DNA of 64,000 nucleotides from Actinoplanes sp. NBRC 103695. Lineage in GTDB: Bacteria > Actinomycetota > Actinomycetes > Mycobacteriales > Micromonosporaceae. The notes under the pieces are model-generated. The model worked only from the letters and a program-made list of their open reading frames with translations. It was not told where the DNA came from and did no database searches. The translations under genes were made by a program, and so were the position numbers. The stretch lies in NCBI RefSeq assembly GCF_030269485.1, contig NZ_BSTL01000005.1, positions 293,010-357,009 on the forward strand, in the 5' to 3' direction. Every line of letters starts with the position of its first letter. The stretch's first letter is position 1. Below are positions 48,976-57,354 of the stretch, piece after piece.

Positions 48976-50082
48976 TCAGGCGACGGACTGCCACCAGCCG
49001 TCGACCGGGGGCGGGGCGTCGACGTCGACGCGCTCGCCGGGGCGGGGGATCGCCAGGCGCACGTCGCGGGCCTTGGCCTCGGCCCAGACCCGGTCGGCCG
49101 GCTCCGACCAGTCGTGCAGGGCCAGGTTGAAGGTGGCCCAGTGCACCGGGATCATCAGGCCGCCCTGGACGTCGACGTGAGTGGCGACGCCGTCCTCGGG
49201 CAGCATGTGGATGTCCGGCCACTGGTCGCCGTACGCGCCGATCTGCACCAGGGTGACGTCGAACGGACCGTGCTCCCGGCCGATCTCGGCGAAGCCGTCG
49301 AAGTAACCCGTGTCGCCGGAGTAGAACGCCTTGCGGGTCGGGCCGGTGATCACCCACGACGACCAGAGGGTCTCGTCGCGGGTGAGGCCGCGGCCGGAGA
49401 AGTGGCGGGCGGGGGTGGCGATGAACTCGACGCCCGCGACGGTGTGACGCTCGTTCCAGTCGAGCTCGATGATGCGGGTCGGCGGGACACCCCAGCGCTC
49501 CAGGTGGGCGCCGACGCCGAGCGGGACCAGGAACGGCGCCGCCTGCAGGTCGACCAGGTTGCGGATCGACTCCATGTCCAGGTGGTCGTAGTGGTCGTGG
49601 GAGATCAGCACGGCGTCCAGTGGAGGCAGCTCGCGCAGCGCGACCGGCGGCTCGTGCAGGCGGCGCGGGCCGGCCACCCGGGACGGGGAGCAGCGGTCGC
49701 CCCAGACCGGGTCGACCAGGACGCGGCGGCCCTCGATCTCGATCAGGGCGGACGAGTGCCCGTACCAGATCACCGAGAGCCCGGACGCATCCGAGTCCGG
49801 AGCCTTGACCAACGGGATCGGCGCGTGCGGGTGCCGCCGGTCGGTGTCGCGCAGCGATTTGACGATCATGCCGGGCATGCCGGCCGGCGTGAGCAGCTCG
49901 GTGGCCGCGACGGTATTGCGGAACTTGCCGTCCCGGAACTGCGGCGAGCGCCGGATCCGGTCGAGCCGCTCGCCGGATGCGCGGCGCGCGCCCATCTGCT
50001 TGGGAAGGTCCTTCACCAGCCAGGCCAGTGCGGCACCCGCCCCTAGAGCGAGTAGTGCACCGGTTCGTCCTCTTTTAGCCAT
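48976..50082 (-). CDS. MBL-fold metallohydrolase (NAPE-PLD/UlaG-like)
   Basis: 368 residues. One N-terminal membrane-anchor-like stretch (GALLALGAGAALAWLVKDL) is followed by the metallo-beta-lactamase fold. Metal ligands are visible in VLISHDHYDHLDM, ATPARHFSGRG, YSGDTGYFDGF and MIPVHWATFNLALHDW. The WYGHSSALIEIEGRRVLVDP start is shared with N-acyl-phosphatidylethanolamine phospholipase D-like hydrolases. It likely hydrolyses a phosphodiester or lactone at the membrane; the substrate is unknown. It converges on the methyltransferase gene with a 12-bp gap. Confidence 0.86.
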   Translation of the reverse strand: MAKRGRTGALLALGAGAALAWLVKDLPKQMGARRASGERLDRIRRSPQFRDGKFRNTVAATELLTPAGMPGMIVKSLRDTDRRHPHAPIPLVKAPDSDASGLSVIWYGHSSALIEIEGRRVLVDPVWGDRCSPSRVAGPRRLHEPPVALRELPPLDAVLISHDHYDHLDMESIRNLVDLQAAPFLVPLGVGAHLERWGVPPTRIIELDWNERHTVAGVEFIATPARHFSGRGLTRDETLWSSWVITGPTRKAFYSGDTGYFDGFAEIGREHGPFDVTLVQIGAYGDQWPDIHMLPEDGVATHVDVQGGLMIPVHWATFNLALHDWSEPADRVWAEAKARDVRLAIPRPGERVDVDAPPPVDGWWQSVA

Positions 50083-50189
50083 TACCTAAGCCCTCCCACA
50101 CAGCCCCTGATCGACCAAGTCTGACCGGGATCAAGGGCTCTCTGCCACCGGGCCCCTCAGCAGGTTCTCAGCATCCATAAGATCGGGTG

Positions 50190-51653
50190 ATGACCGACCC
50201 CCGCGCCCGACGGATGTTCGGCGACGGCCTCCTGGCACCGGGCGATCTGGCGCTGAGCCCGTTCCGGGTGGACCGGGACCGGATCGTGAGCAGCCCGTTC
50301 TTCGCCCGGCTCGGTGGCGTCACCCAGGTGATCAGCCCGGGCGGCATCGGCCTGCTGGTGCACAACCGGCTCACCCACAGCCTGAAGGTGGCGCAGGTGG
50401 CCCGGGCGATCGCCGAGCGGCTGGCCGCCGGCGAGCAGGGGCCGCTGCTGGAGAAACTGGGCGGCTGCGACCCGGACGTGGTGGAGGCGGCGGCGCTGGC
50501 GCACGACCTGGGGCACCCGCCGTTCGGGCACCTGGGCGAGCGGACGCTGGACCAGCTCGCCCGGTCGCGGCTGCGGCTGCGGGACGGGTTCGAGGGGAAC
50601 GCACAGTCGTACCGGATCGTGACCAGCACGGAGATCCGCGGGCAGGCCACGATCGGGTTGAACCTGACGGCGGCGACCCGGGCGGCGATCCTGAAGTACC
50701 CGTGGACGCGCCGGTCGCATCCGGTGCCGCATCCGCGCTTCATGGATCCGGTGCCCCGGGGCGCGGCGGCGCCGGCCGACGATCCGGACGGCGGGTCGGT
50801 GAAGTTCGGGGCGTACTCCACCGAGGTGGACGACATGACGCAGGCGCGCGCGCCGTTCGCGGGGCTGGTCGCGGACTGGCAGCAGACGGTCGAGGCCTCG
50901 GTGATGGACACGGCGGACGACATCGCGTACGCCATCCACGATCTCGAGGATGTGCATCGGGTCGGCGTGCTGCAGCCGGGTGCGGTGGCCGCCGAGCTCA
51001 CCGCCTGGCAGCGGCACTCGGCGGCGGAGACCGGGCCGGGCAGCGCGATCGAGTCACTGCGGCGGCAGCTGCACCGCAAGGACGCGTGGATGGCCGACGA
51101 CGAGGCGTTCGCGGCGGCGGTGGAGAAGGTCCGCGCCGAGCTCGTCGACGGGCTGCTGGCGGCGCCGTTCGACGGGTCGTTGAGGGCGGAGGCTCAGGTG
51201 GCGGCCTTCTCGGCGACGTGGACGCAGCGGCTGGTGGAGTCGGTGCGGGCGACCGACCAGCCGGCCGTCCGCTCGGGTCACGTGCTGCTGGCGCCGGCCC
51301 AGTGGCACGAGGTGCAGATCCTCAAGTTCGTCCAGAACCGGTTCGTGCTGGCCCGGCCGGACCTGGCGCTGATCCAGCGCGGCCAGGCCCGCCTGCTGGC
51401 CACCCTGGTGGAGGCGCTGCTCTCCTGGCTGACCGACCCGGACGAGACGGACCGGCTCCCGACCCGCCTGCGCGACCTGGTCGAGCTCGCCGAGGCGGAG
51501 CTTCCGGAGGGTACGCCGGACCGGGTGTCCCGGGCGCGCGGCCGGGCGGTCGTCGACTTCGTCGCGGCACTCACCGACAACCAGGCGATGGGCCTGATGG
51601 ACGCGCTGACCGGACGCTCCCGGCAGCTCTGGACCGACGCCTTCGTCCTCTGA
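50190..51653 (+). CDS. dgt: Deoxyguanosinetriphosphate triphosphohydrolase-like HD protein
   Basis: 487 residues. The HD metal site is complete: LLVHNRLTHSLKVAQVAR (first His), AALAHDLGHPPFGHLGE (His105-Asp106) and DTADDIAYAIHDLEDV (last Asp). It should cleave dNTPs to deoxynucleoside and tripolyphosphate and so control dNTP pools. GTG 50187 directly precedes ATG 50190; either works. In many actinomycetes dgt stands before dnaG, but here the gene is followed by a one-kilobase region of remnants and repeats. Confidence 0.9.
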   Translation: MTDPRARRMFGDGLLAPGDLALSPFRVDRDRIVSSPFFARLGGVTQVISPGGIGLLVHNRLTHSLKVAQVARAIAERLAAGEQGPLLEKLGGCDPDVVEAAALAHDLGHPPFGHLGERTLDQLARSRLRLRDGFEGNAQSYRIVTSTEIRGQATIGLNLTAATRAAILKYPWTRRSHPVPHPRFMDPVPRGAAAPADDPDGGSVKFGAYSTEVDDMTQARAPFAGLVADWQQTVEASVMDTADDIAYAIHDLEDVHRVGVLQPGAVAAELTAWQRHSAAETGPGSAIESLRRQLHRKDAWMADDEAFAAAVEKVRAELVDGLLAAPFDGSLRAEAQVAAFSATWTQRLVESVRATDQPAVRSGHVLLAPAQWHEVQILKFVQNRFVLARPDLALIQRGQARLLATLVEALLSWLTDPDETDRLPTRLRDLVELAEAELPEGTPDRVSRARGRAVVDFVAALTDNQAMGLMDALTGRSRQLWTDAFVL

Positions 51654-51777
51654 ACGGTCGGGCTGAGGTATCAGGCGGCAGATGCTTCGATCTTCCGCCG
51701 GTCTTCCGCCGAAACGTAGCTCCAATGCCCGTCCGAAGGTCCTCGCCGGACGAATCGGTCGAGTGGTTTCGGCGTAA

Positions 51778-51863
51778 GGGTCGATGGCGAGGAACAGGGC
51801 GGGGGCGCCGTCACCGAAGTCGGCGAGGCTATGCCTTGGCTCGGGCAGATAGCTCGAGATCAA
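51778..51863 (-). pseudogene. Fragment of an alpha/beta hydrolase gene
   Basis: On the minus strand it reads ISSYLPEPRHSLADFGDGAP and then ALFLAIDP, matching ISSYLPEPGQSLADFSDGAP and PFLDVDP of the intact gene at 38348-39052. Over the best 75 bp I count about 12 mismatches by eye. Only ~30 residues remain, so it cannot work as a hydrolase. It ends 5 bp before the ligD fragment. Confidence 0.8.
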
Positions 51864-51868
51864 AAGGC

Positions 51869-51984
51869 TAGCGGGTCTTCATCGACTACAACCAGATGGC
51901 CGCGACCGTACGATCGCCTGCGCCTACTCCCTGCAGGCCAAAGCCTGGGCCACCGTCTCCATGCCGGTGACGCGAGAGGCGCTA
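51869..51984 (+). pseudogene. Fragment of a LigD polymerase-domain gene
   Basis: AGCGGGTCTTCATCGACTAC and the bases after it match 37979-38095 of the intact gene (RVFIDYNQMARDRTIACAYS region). By eye there are about 18 mismatches and one missing base in ~115 positions; the missing C in the Met-Ala-Arg codons shifts the frame. It is a dead fragment of ~38 codons. Confidence 0.85.
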
Positions 51985-52092
51985 GATACCGTACGCGGTG
52001 AAGGTCTGATCGGTCGTCCTTCCCGGTGCGTGGCGTTGCTGCCGGCGTCTCCGCTGGGTGTGGGGTTGGGCCGGGTTGCCAGGCGCCCCGGT

Positions 52093-52119
52093 GCCCGCTC
52101 ACCGTCACTGCCGCCGCTC
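52093..52119 (-). repeat. A-type dispersed repeat, inverted copy
   Basis: Its reverse complement reads GAGCGGCGGCAGTGACGGTG then AGCGGGC, differing at only a few positions from the copies at 52429 and 60818. The flank GGCGCCCCGGTGC is also shared in inverted form. Confidence 0.75.
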
Positions 52120-52121
52120 GC

Positions 52122-52178
52122 GGTGGTAGCCGGGCACGACGGTGGTAGCCGGGCACGACGGTGGTAGCCGGGCGTGAG
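52122..52178 (+). repeat. 19-bp tandem repeat, three copies
   Basis: GGTGGTAGCCGGGCACGAC occurs at 52122 and 52141 without change and at 52160 with the last five bases altered; a fourth partial unit (TGGTAGC) follows. The GTGGTAG core is the same as in the outer arm of the B-type hairpin repeats. Confidence 0.9.
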
Positions 52179-52315
52179 AGTGGTAGCTGAAGGCGGCATC
52201 TGCGGCGTTGGCGGCCGGCCCGGCCGTTGCGCGCCGCCCGCACCGGCCGGCCGGTGGTAGGAGCGGGCGCTATCCACCGAGCTTCCCCCGCTCTGAGCTA
52301 CCACGCGCGCGGACC

Positions 52316-52365
52316 GTGGTGGCTCAGAGCGGTGTTTCGGCCCGGATGCCGCTCTGTCCCACCAC
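52316..52365. repeat. B-type hairpin repeat, copy 3
   Basis: The outer arms GTGGTGG (52316-52322) and CCACCAC (52359-52365) and inner arms AGAGCGG (52326-52332) and CCGCTCT (52349-52355) pair perfectly. GTCCCACCACTGCGTGCCT on its right side is identical to the copy at 60708-60766. Confidence 0.8.
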
Positions 52366-52428
52366 TGCGTGCCTAGTCCTACCGCTCCCGCCCGCTCCTA
52401 CCACCGGACCGTGCCCGGCCACGGCCGC

Positions 52429-52455
52429 GAGCGGCGGCAGCGACAGTGAGCGGGC
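52429..52455 (+). repeat. A-type dispersed repeat
   Basis: GAGCGGCGGCAGCGACAGTG then AGCGGGC; it differs from the copy at 60818-60844 at two positions. A GC-rich flank (GCCGGGGCGCCTGG) follows. Confidence 0.8.
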
Positions 52456-52500
52456 GCCGGGGCGCCTGGCACACCCGCATGGGCCCGCCGCCACGCGATG

Positions 52501-52527
52501 GCGGCGGCAGCAACCGTGAGCGGGCAC
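52501..52527 (+). repeat. A-type dispersed repeat, diverged copy
   Basis: GCGGCGGCAGCAACCGTGAG then CGGGCACCCGGG keeps the core of the A-type family with a few changes. Confidence 0.6.
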
Positions 52528-52591
52528 CCGGGCCGCACGGCAAGTGGTTGATCCGGGGCCCGGCGGAGCGGGCGCGCGGGTCGGTGTGCGC

Positions 52592-52603
52592 TAATACCTA
52601 TTA
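52592..52603. promoter_or_regulatory. Upstream LacI-type operator
   Basis: TAATA-CC-TATTA is a perfect inverted repeat upstream of the promoter of the LacI gene. It resembles the second site at 52665 (CTAAT-N4-ATTAG); the centres are 74 bp apart, about seven helical turns. Confidence 0.6.
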
Positions 52604-52618
52604 CCAAACGACTTTCTC

Positions 52619-52648
52619 TTGACCGACGTGTTTCGGCGACGTCATAGT
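52619..52648 (+). promoter_or_regulatory. Promoter of the LacI/oxidoreductase/ABC operon
   Basis: TTGACC (52619-52624) and CATAGT (52643-52648) are spaced 18 bp apart, between the two operators. The region is AT-rich compared with its surroundings. Confidence 0.55.
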
Positions 52649-52664
52649 TCTGCGCAAGGCTTTA

Positions 52665-52678
52665 CTAATGCGTATTAG
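52665..52678. promoter_or_regulatory. Downstream LacI-type operator
   Basis: CTAAT-GCGT-ATTAG ends 8 bp before the GTG start of the LacI gene, downstream of the -10 element, where a bound repressor would block transcription. Confidence 0.65.
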
Positions 52679-52686
52679 GGAGCGCC

Positions 52687-53673
52687 GTGGGGCGGGTTAC
52701 GCAGCAGGACATCGCTCGGATGACCGGGGTCAGTCAGGCCACCGTGTCGCTGGTGCTGAACGGGCGGGCGGACGCCGACGTGCGGATCGCGCCGGAGACC
52801 CGGGAGCGGGTTCTCAAGGCGATTCGGAGCACCGGGTACGTCGCCGATCCGATCGCCCGGCGGCTCGCCAGCCGGCACAACCGGATCCTGGGCGTGTTCA
52901 CCTACGAGTCGGTGTTCCCGGCGGGGCTGGGCGACTTCTACCACCCGTTCCTGGTCGGCATCGAGGAGTGCGCCGAGCGGGTCGGCTGCGATCTGCTGCT
53001 GCTCACCAGCGCTCCGGTCGTCGACGGGCGGCGGCGGATCTTCCATCAGGACAACCGGTTGCGGCTGGCCGACGGGTGCGTGCTTCTCGGCCGGTCGCTC
53101 GACCCCACCGAGCTCGCCCGCCTGCTCGCCGAGGGGCTGCCCTTCGTCAGCGTGGGACGCCGGGACGACGCCGGTGGGCCGGTTCCGTACGTCGGCGCCG
53201 ACTATCCGGGCGCCACGGCCGCCCAGGTGCGGGCCGCGAAGGAGCTGGGCCACGAACGGATGGTCTACGTCGGCCAGGGCGAGGGGCCCGAGTCGCACGC
53301 CGACCGGTGGACGGGGTTCCGGAGCGAGGCGGACGGCGCCCACGTCACGGAGGTCGACCTGGACAAGGTGCTCCGCAGCAGGCCCACGTGCGTGTTCGTC
53401 GAGGAGTACGCGGACGGGGTCGCTCTCATGCGGCAGGCGGAGGACGCCGGTCTGCGCGTACCCGAGGATCTGTCCTTTGTGGCCCTGGGTGACCCCACCC
53501 GGCCGGCCGTCACCGACCGTGAGCTGACCGGGTTTCGCATTCCGCGACGGGCGATGGGGTGGCAGGCGGTCGAGGTGCTGATGGACCTGCTCGAAGGGCG
53601 ACCGGGCGAACGGCAACGACTCCTGCCGTGTGAGCCGGTGCGGGGCGCCACGCTGGCGGTGGCCCGTGCGTGA
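52687..53673 (+). CDS. LacI-family transcriptional regulator
   Basis: 328 residues. HTH at 3-25 (VTQQDIARMTGVSQATVSLVLNGR) with the hinge helix IARRLASRHNR near 52-62, then the periplasmic-binding-protein-like sugar domain (ILGVFTYESVFPAGLGDFYH; FVSVGRRDDAGG; VYVGQGEG; FVALGDPTRPAVT). It should release DNA on binding a sugar or related ligand and control the four genes that follow, with 16 bp to the next. GTG 52687 is set by the HTH. Two palindromes upstream fit autoregulation. Confidence 0.9.
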   Translation: MGRVTQQDIARMTGVSQATVSLVLNGRADADVRIAPETRERVLKAIRSTGYVADPIARRLASRHNRILGVFTYESVFPAGLGDFYHPFLVGIEECAERVGCDLLLLTSAPVVDGRRRIFHQDNRLRLADGCVLLGRSLDPTELARLLAEGLPFVSVGRRDDAGGPVPYVGADYPGATAAQVRAAKELGHERMVYVGQGEGPESHADRWTGFRSEADGAHVTEVDLDKVLRSRPTCVFVEEYADGVALMRQAEDAGLRVPEDLSFVALGDPTRPAVTDRELTGFRIPRRAMGWQAVEVLMDLLEGRPGERQRLLPCEPVRGATLAVARA

Positions 53674-53689
53674 GACGTATGGGCGTGAG

Positions 53690-55279
53690 ATGCATGCGGA
53701 CGTCGTGGTGATCGGCGGCGGGCTGGGTGGGGTGGCCGCGGCGATCGCCGCGCTGCGGGCCGGGCGGTCGGTGCTGCTCTCCGAGGAGTACGCCTGGCTC
53801 GGCGGCCAGCTGACCAGTCAGGCGGTGCCGCCGGACGAGCACAGCTGGGTCGAGAGTTTCGGGGTGACCGCGTCCTATCGGGCACTGCGGGACGGGATCC
53901 GCGACTACTACCGGCGGCACTACCCGCTGACCGGACGGGCGCGCGGGACACGGGATCTGAACCCGGGCGCGGGCCACGTGAGCCGGCTGTGTCACGAGCC
54001 GCGAGTCGCCGTCGCCGTGATCGAGAGCATGCTGACCCCGTACCGGAGCACCGGTCTCTTAAGGGTCTTGCAGCCGGCGAAGCCGGTGAGCGCGACCACC
54101 GACGGGGATCGGGTGACGTCGGTGACGGTGACCCACGACGGCGCCGAGATCGTGCTGACCGGGCCCTATGTGCTGGACGCGACCGAGACCGGCGAGCTGT
54201 TGCCGATGACCGGGACGGAGTTCGTGACCGGGTTCGAGTCGCAGGGCGAGACCGGGGAGCCGAGCGCGCCTGCTTCTCCCAGTGCGAGCAACATGCAGGC
54301 GTTCTCGGTCTGCTTCGCGATCGACCAGGTGGACGGCGATCACACCATCGACCGGCCGGCCTCCTATGCCCGGTGGCGCGACCACCAGCCCGATTTCTGG
54401 GGCGCGCCGATGCTGTCCTGGCAGACCCCGAATCCCCGCACCCTGGAGACGTCGACCCGCAGCTTCACGCCCAACCCGGACGACGACCCGTGGCTGGTGT
54501 CCGCGGATCAGCGGGTCAACCCGGGGGACGGCAACCTGTGGACGTTCCGGCGGATCGCGGCGCGGCGGAACTTCGTCGACGGCTTCTATCCGAGCGACAT
54601 CTGCCTGGTGAACTGGCCGATGATCGACTACTTCGAGGAGCCGCTGATCGGGGCGCCCGCGCCGGCGGAGGTCGAGCAACGGGCCCGTGAGCTGTCGATG
54701 TCCGTCTTCTACTGGCTGCAGACCGAGGCGCCGCGGCCGGACGGCGGGACCGGGTGGCGGGGGCTGCGGCTGCGCGGCGACGTCACCGGTGGCGCGGACG
54801 GGCTGGCGATGGCGCCGTACATCCGCGAGTCGCGGCGGATCCGGGCCGAGTACACGATCGCCGAGCAGGACCTGTCGCTGGCGGTGCGCGGCGACAAGGG
54901 CGCGGTGTCGCACGCCGACGCGGTCGGGGTCGGCATGTACCGGATCGACCTGCACCCGTCGACCGGCGGCGACAACTACATCGACGTGGCGTCCTGCCCG
55001 TTCGAGCTGCCGCTGGGGGCGCTGATCCCGCGGCGTACCGAGAACCTGCTGCCGGCGGGCAAGAACATCGGCACCACCCACATCACCAACGGCTCGCACC
55101 GGCTCCACCCCACCGAGTGGAACGCCGGGGAGGTGGCCGGTGCGCTGGCCGCCTTCTGCCTGGACCGGGCGGTCACCCCGCGCGCGGTCCGCAACACCCC
55201 GGCCCTGCTGGCCGACTTCCAGCAACGTCTGACCGCCGACGGCGTCGAGCTGCGCTGGCCCGACGTCAGTGGTTATTAG
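53690..55279 (+). CDS. FAD-dependent oxidoreductase (FAD_oxidored family)
   Basis: 529 residues. The FAD-binding Rossmann motif opens the protein (ADVVVIGGGLGGVAAAIAAL, then LSEEYAWLGGQLTSQAV), as in the FAD_oxidored family (PF12831). Further motifs are YVLDATETGELLPM, MAPYIRESRRIRAEYTI and NLLPAGKNIGTTHITNGSHR near the C-terminus (FAD ribityl contact). No signal peptide is seen, so it is cytoplasmic. Its place between a LacI gene and a sugar-ABC importer suggests it oxidises the imported compound. GTG 53666 is an alternative start that overlaps the LacI stop region. Confidence 0.85.
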   Translation: MHADVVVIGGGLGGVAAAIAALRAGRSVLLSEEYAWLGGQLTSQAVPPDEHSWVESFGVTASYRALRDGIRDYYRRHYPLTGRARGTRDLNPGAGHVSRLCHEPRVAVAVIESMLTPYRSTGLLRVLQPAKPVSATTDGDRVTSVTVTHDGAEIVLTGPYVLDATETGELLPMTGTEFVTGFESQGETGEPSAPASPSASNMQAFSVCFAIDQVDGDHTIDRPASYARWRDHQPDFWGAPMLSWQTPNPRTLETSTRSFTPNPDDDPWLVSADQRVNPGDGNLWTFRRIAARRNFVDGFYPSDICLVNWPMIDYFEEPLIGAPAPAEVEQRARELSMSVFYWLQTEAPRPDGGTGWRGLRLRGDVTGGADGLAMAPYIRESRRIRAEYTIAEQDLSLAVRGDKGAVSHADAVGVGMYRIDLHPSTGGDNYIDVASCPFELPLGALIPRRTENLLPAGKNIGTTHITNGSHRLHPTEWNAGEVAGALAAFCLDRAVTPRAVRNTPALLADFQQRLTADGVELRWPDVSGY

Positions 55280-55294
55280 AAAAGGACCCTCCCG

Positions 55295-56485
55295 ATGAAG
55301 ATCCGAGCGATAACAGCGGCCGTTGTGCTGCTCGCGGGGCTGGCCGGATGCGGCGGCCAGCCCGCCTCACACAATGTCACCCTGCGGATGACGACATGGT
55401 CGAACAACGAGGCCCACGTCAAGCTGTTCACCGAGATCGCGGCTTCCTACAAGCAGACCCATCCCGATGTGACCGTGCGGTTCGACGCGCTGCCGTTCGA
55501 GAGCTACACGACGACCGTCACCACTCAGATCGCCGGGGGCAATCCGCCCGACCTGGCGTGGGTGCTGGAGAACGCGGCGCCGGACTTCGTCTCGTCCGGG
55601 GCGCTGGCGCCGCTCGACGGGGCGATCGAGAACGAGTCCGATCTCACCGAGGCGGCCACCAAGCTGTGGCGCCAGGACGGCAAGCTCATCGCGTACCCCT
55701 TCAGCACCTCGCCCTTCGGCGTCTTCGTGAACACCGACCTGATCAAACAGCTCCCCGAGCCGTGGACGTGGGAGAGCGCGATGGCGGCGGCCGCCAGGTC
55801 GAAGGGTCTGGTCGTGCGGGACTTCGACTACAAGAACTGGGACAACCTGGCCACGATCTTCCAGGGCTGGGGCGCCGAGGCGTGGAGCGCGGACGGGAAG
55901 ACGTGCGGCTTCAACCAGCCGGCGATGGTGGACGCGATGACGTTCATCCACAAGTCGATCTTCACCGACGAGGCGATGCCCGGGCCCGGCACGTCGGCGG
56001 ACTTCTTCGCCGGTGAGGCCGCGATGACCGTCACCCAGATCTCGCGGGCGTCGCTGCTCAAGGACGCGAAGTTCAGGTGGACGCTGGTGCCGCTGCCGGC
56101 CGGGCCGAAGGGGGAGTACTCGGTGATCGGGCAGGGCGGCGTCGGGGTGCTGAAGAAGGGCAAGCAGGCGGACGCGGCCAAGGACTTCCTGACCTTCTTC
56201 ACCAACGCCGGCAACTCCGCGAAGCTGGCGCAGTTCTTCCCGCCGCCGCGCAAGTCGCAGCTGACGGCCGCGTCGCTGGCGAAGGCGAACCCGTTGCTCG
56301 AGCCGGAGCAGTTGCAGGACGTGGTGATCAACGGGATCGAGACCGGTGTGGTGAAGCCGTCACACACGTCGAACGCCGAACTGTCCCAAACGGTCCGGAG
56401 CGCTCTGGATCCCTTGTGGAAGCCGGACGCCGACGTGCCTGCCGTCCTGAACGGAGTATGCACAGCGATTCAGCCACTGTTGTGA
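55295..56485 (+). CDS. Extracellular sugar-type ABC substrate-binding lipoprotein
   Basis: 396 residues. The signal peptide ends in a lipobox (VVLLAGLAGCGG, Cys19), so the protein is anchored outside the membrane. The mature part matches family 1 solute-binding proteins: LRMTTWSNNEAHVKLFTEIA, IAGGNPPDLAWVLENAAPDF, AYPFSTSPFGVFVNTDLI and YSVIGQGGVGVLKKGKQADA. It captures the substrate for the two permeases that follow; the C-terminus overlaps the first permease gene by 28 bp. The ligand is unknown. Confidence 0.92.
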   Translation: MKIRAITAAVVLLAGLAGCGGQPASHNVTLRMTTWSNNEAHVKLFTEIAASYKQTHPDVTVRFDALPFESYTTTVTTQIAGGNPPDLAWVLENAAPDFVSSGALAPLDGAIENESDLTEAATKLWRQDGKLIAYPFSTSPFGVFVNTDLIKQLPEPWTWESAMAAAARSKGLVVRDFDYKNWDNLATIFQGWGAEAWSADGKTCGFNQPAMVDAMTFIHKSIFTDEAMPGPGTSADFFAGEAAMTVTQISRASLLKDAKFRWTLVPLPAGPKGEYSVIGQGGVGVLKKGKQADAAKDFLTFFTNAGNSAKLAQFFPPPRKSQLTAASLAKANPLLEPEQLQDVVINGIETGVVKPSHTSNAELSQTVRSALDPLWKPDADVPAVLNGVCTAIQPLL

Positions 56486-57354
56486 GAAATCGCGATTCCC
56501 TCACGGCGTACCTGTTCATCGCGCCGCAGCTGGCCGGGACCGTCGCCTTCGTACTGGTCCCGCTGGCGCTGGTGGTCTGGTACAGCCTGCACGAGTGGAA
56601 CGTGCTGGCCGACACCTTCGACTTCGTCGGCACGGAGAACTACCGGCAGCTGGCCGCCGACCCGAAGCTGCCGTCGGTGCTCGGGGCGACCGCGCTCTTC
56701 TCGATCGGGCTGGTCGTCCTCAACCTGGCGCTCGCACTGCTGCTCGCCGTGCTGCTCGACCAGCGACTGCGAGGGACCACGTTCTTCCGGGTGGTGTTCT
56801 TCTCGCCGGTCGTGGTGTCGCTGGTGGCCTGGACCATCGTGTGGGGCTTCATGCTGCAGAGCAACGGAGGCGTCAACGGGTTGCTCGACGCCGTCGGCAT
56901 CCAGGGGCCGAACTGGCTGCGCTCCGGCGGCACCGCGATGGCCTCGGTGATCGTGGTGCAGGTCTTCAAGAACGTCGGGCTCAACATGGTGCTGTTCCTG
57001 GCCGCGCTCCAAGGGGTGCCCGCTTCTTTGTACGACGCGGCCCGGGTCGACGGAGCAACCGCCTGGACCACGTTCCGACGAATCACCCTGCCGATGATCA
57101 GCCCGACGATCCTGCTCACGTCGATCATCACGGTGGTCGGGTCGCTGCAGGTCTTCGCGCAGATCGCCGTGCTGACCCAGGGCGGGCCGGGCACGTCGAC
57201 CACGGTGCTCGTCTACTACCTCTACCAGCAGGCGTTCCAGTTCCACGCGTTCGGATACGGCTCCACGCTCTCGGTGCTGCTCTTCCTGATCGTGCTCGTG
57301 CTCACGGTCTTCCAGTGGCAGATGCGTCGAAGGTGGGTCTTCCATGAGAACTAA
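56458..57354 (+). CDS. Sugar ABC transporter permease (MalF type)
   Basis: 298 residues with six membrane helices (FIAPQLAGTVAFVLVPLALVVWY, FSIGLVVLNLALALLLAVLL, VVFFSPVVVSLVAWTIVWGF and others). The EAA loop that contacts the ATPase reads YDAARVDGATAWTTFRRITLP. The ATG 56458 lies within the end of the binding-protein gene, preceded by CGGAG. It pairs with the next permease. No ATPase gene is in the operon, so a shared MsiK-like ATPase elsewhere is expected, as is usual for actinomycete sugar importers. Confidence 0.9.
   Translation: MHSDSATVVRNRDSLTAYLFIAPQLAGTVAFVLVPLALVVWYSLHEWNVLADTFDFVGTENYRQLAADPKLPSVLGATALFSIGLVVLNLALALLLAVLLDQRLRGTTFFRVVFFSPVVVSLVAWTIVWGFMLQSNGGVNGLLDAVGIQGPNWLRSGGTAMASVIVVQVFKNVGLNMVLFLAALQGVPASLYDAARVDGATAWTTFRRITLPMISPTILLTSIITVVGSLQVFAQIAVLTQGGPGTSTTVLVYYLYQQAFQFHAFGYGSTLSVLLFLIVLVLTVFQWQMRRRWVFHEN

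Larger units (their letters stand above)
51654..52686. other. 1-kb non-coding region with gene remnants and dispersed repeats
   Basis: No intact gene is visible. From left to right it holds ~120 bp of unassigned DNA, two abutting decayed gene pieces (hydrolase 51778-51863, ligD polymerase 51869-51984), an inverted A-type repeat, a 19-bp tandem array, a B-type hairpin repeat, two more A-type repeats, and finally an AT-rich promoter with two LacI-type operators. The same repeat families recur at 60.4-61.0 kb. Confidence 0.75.

Noticed and set aside
51654..52686. An insertion sequence
   Set aside because: No transposase frame or terminal inverted repeats with target duplication could be found; the repeats here are short and dispersed.
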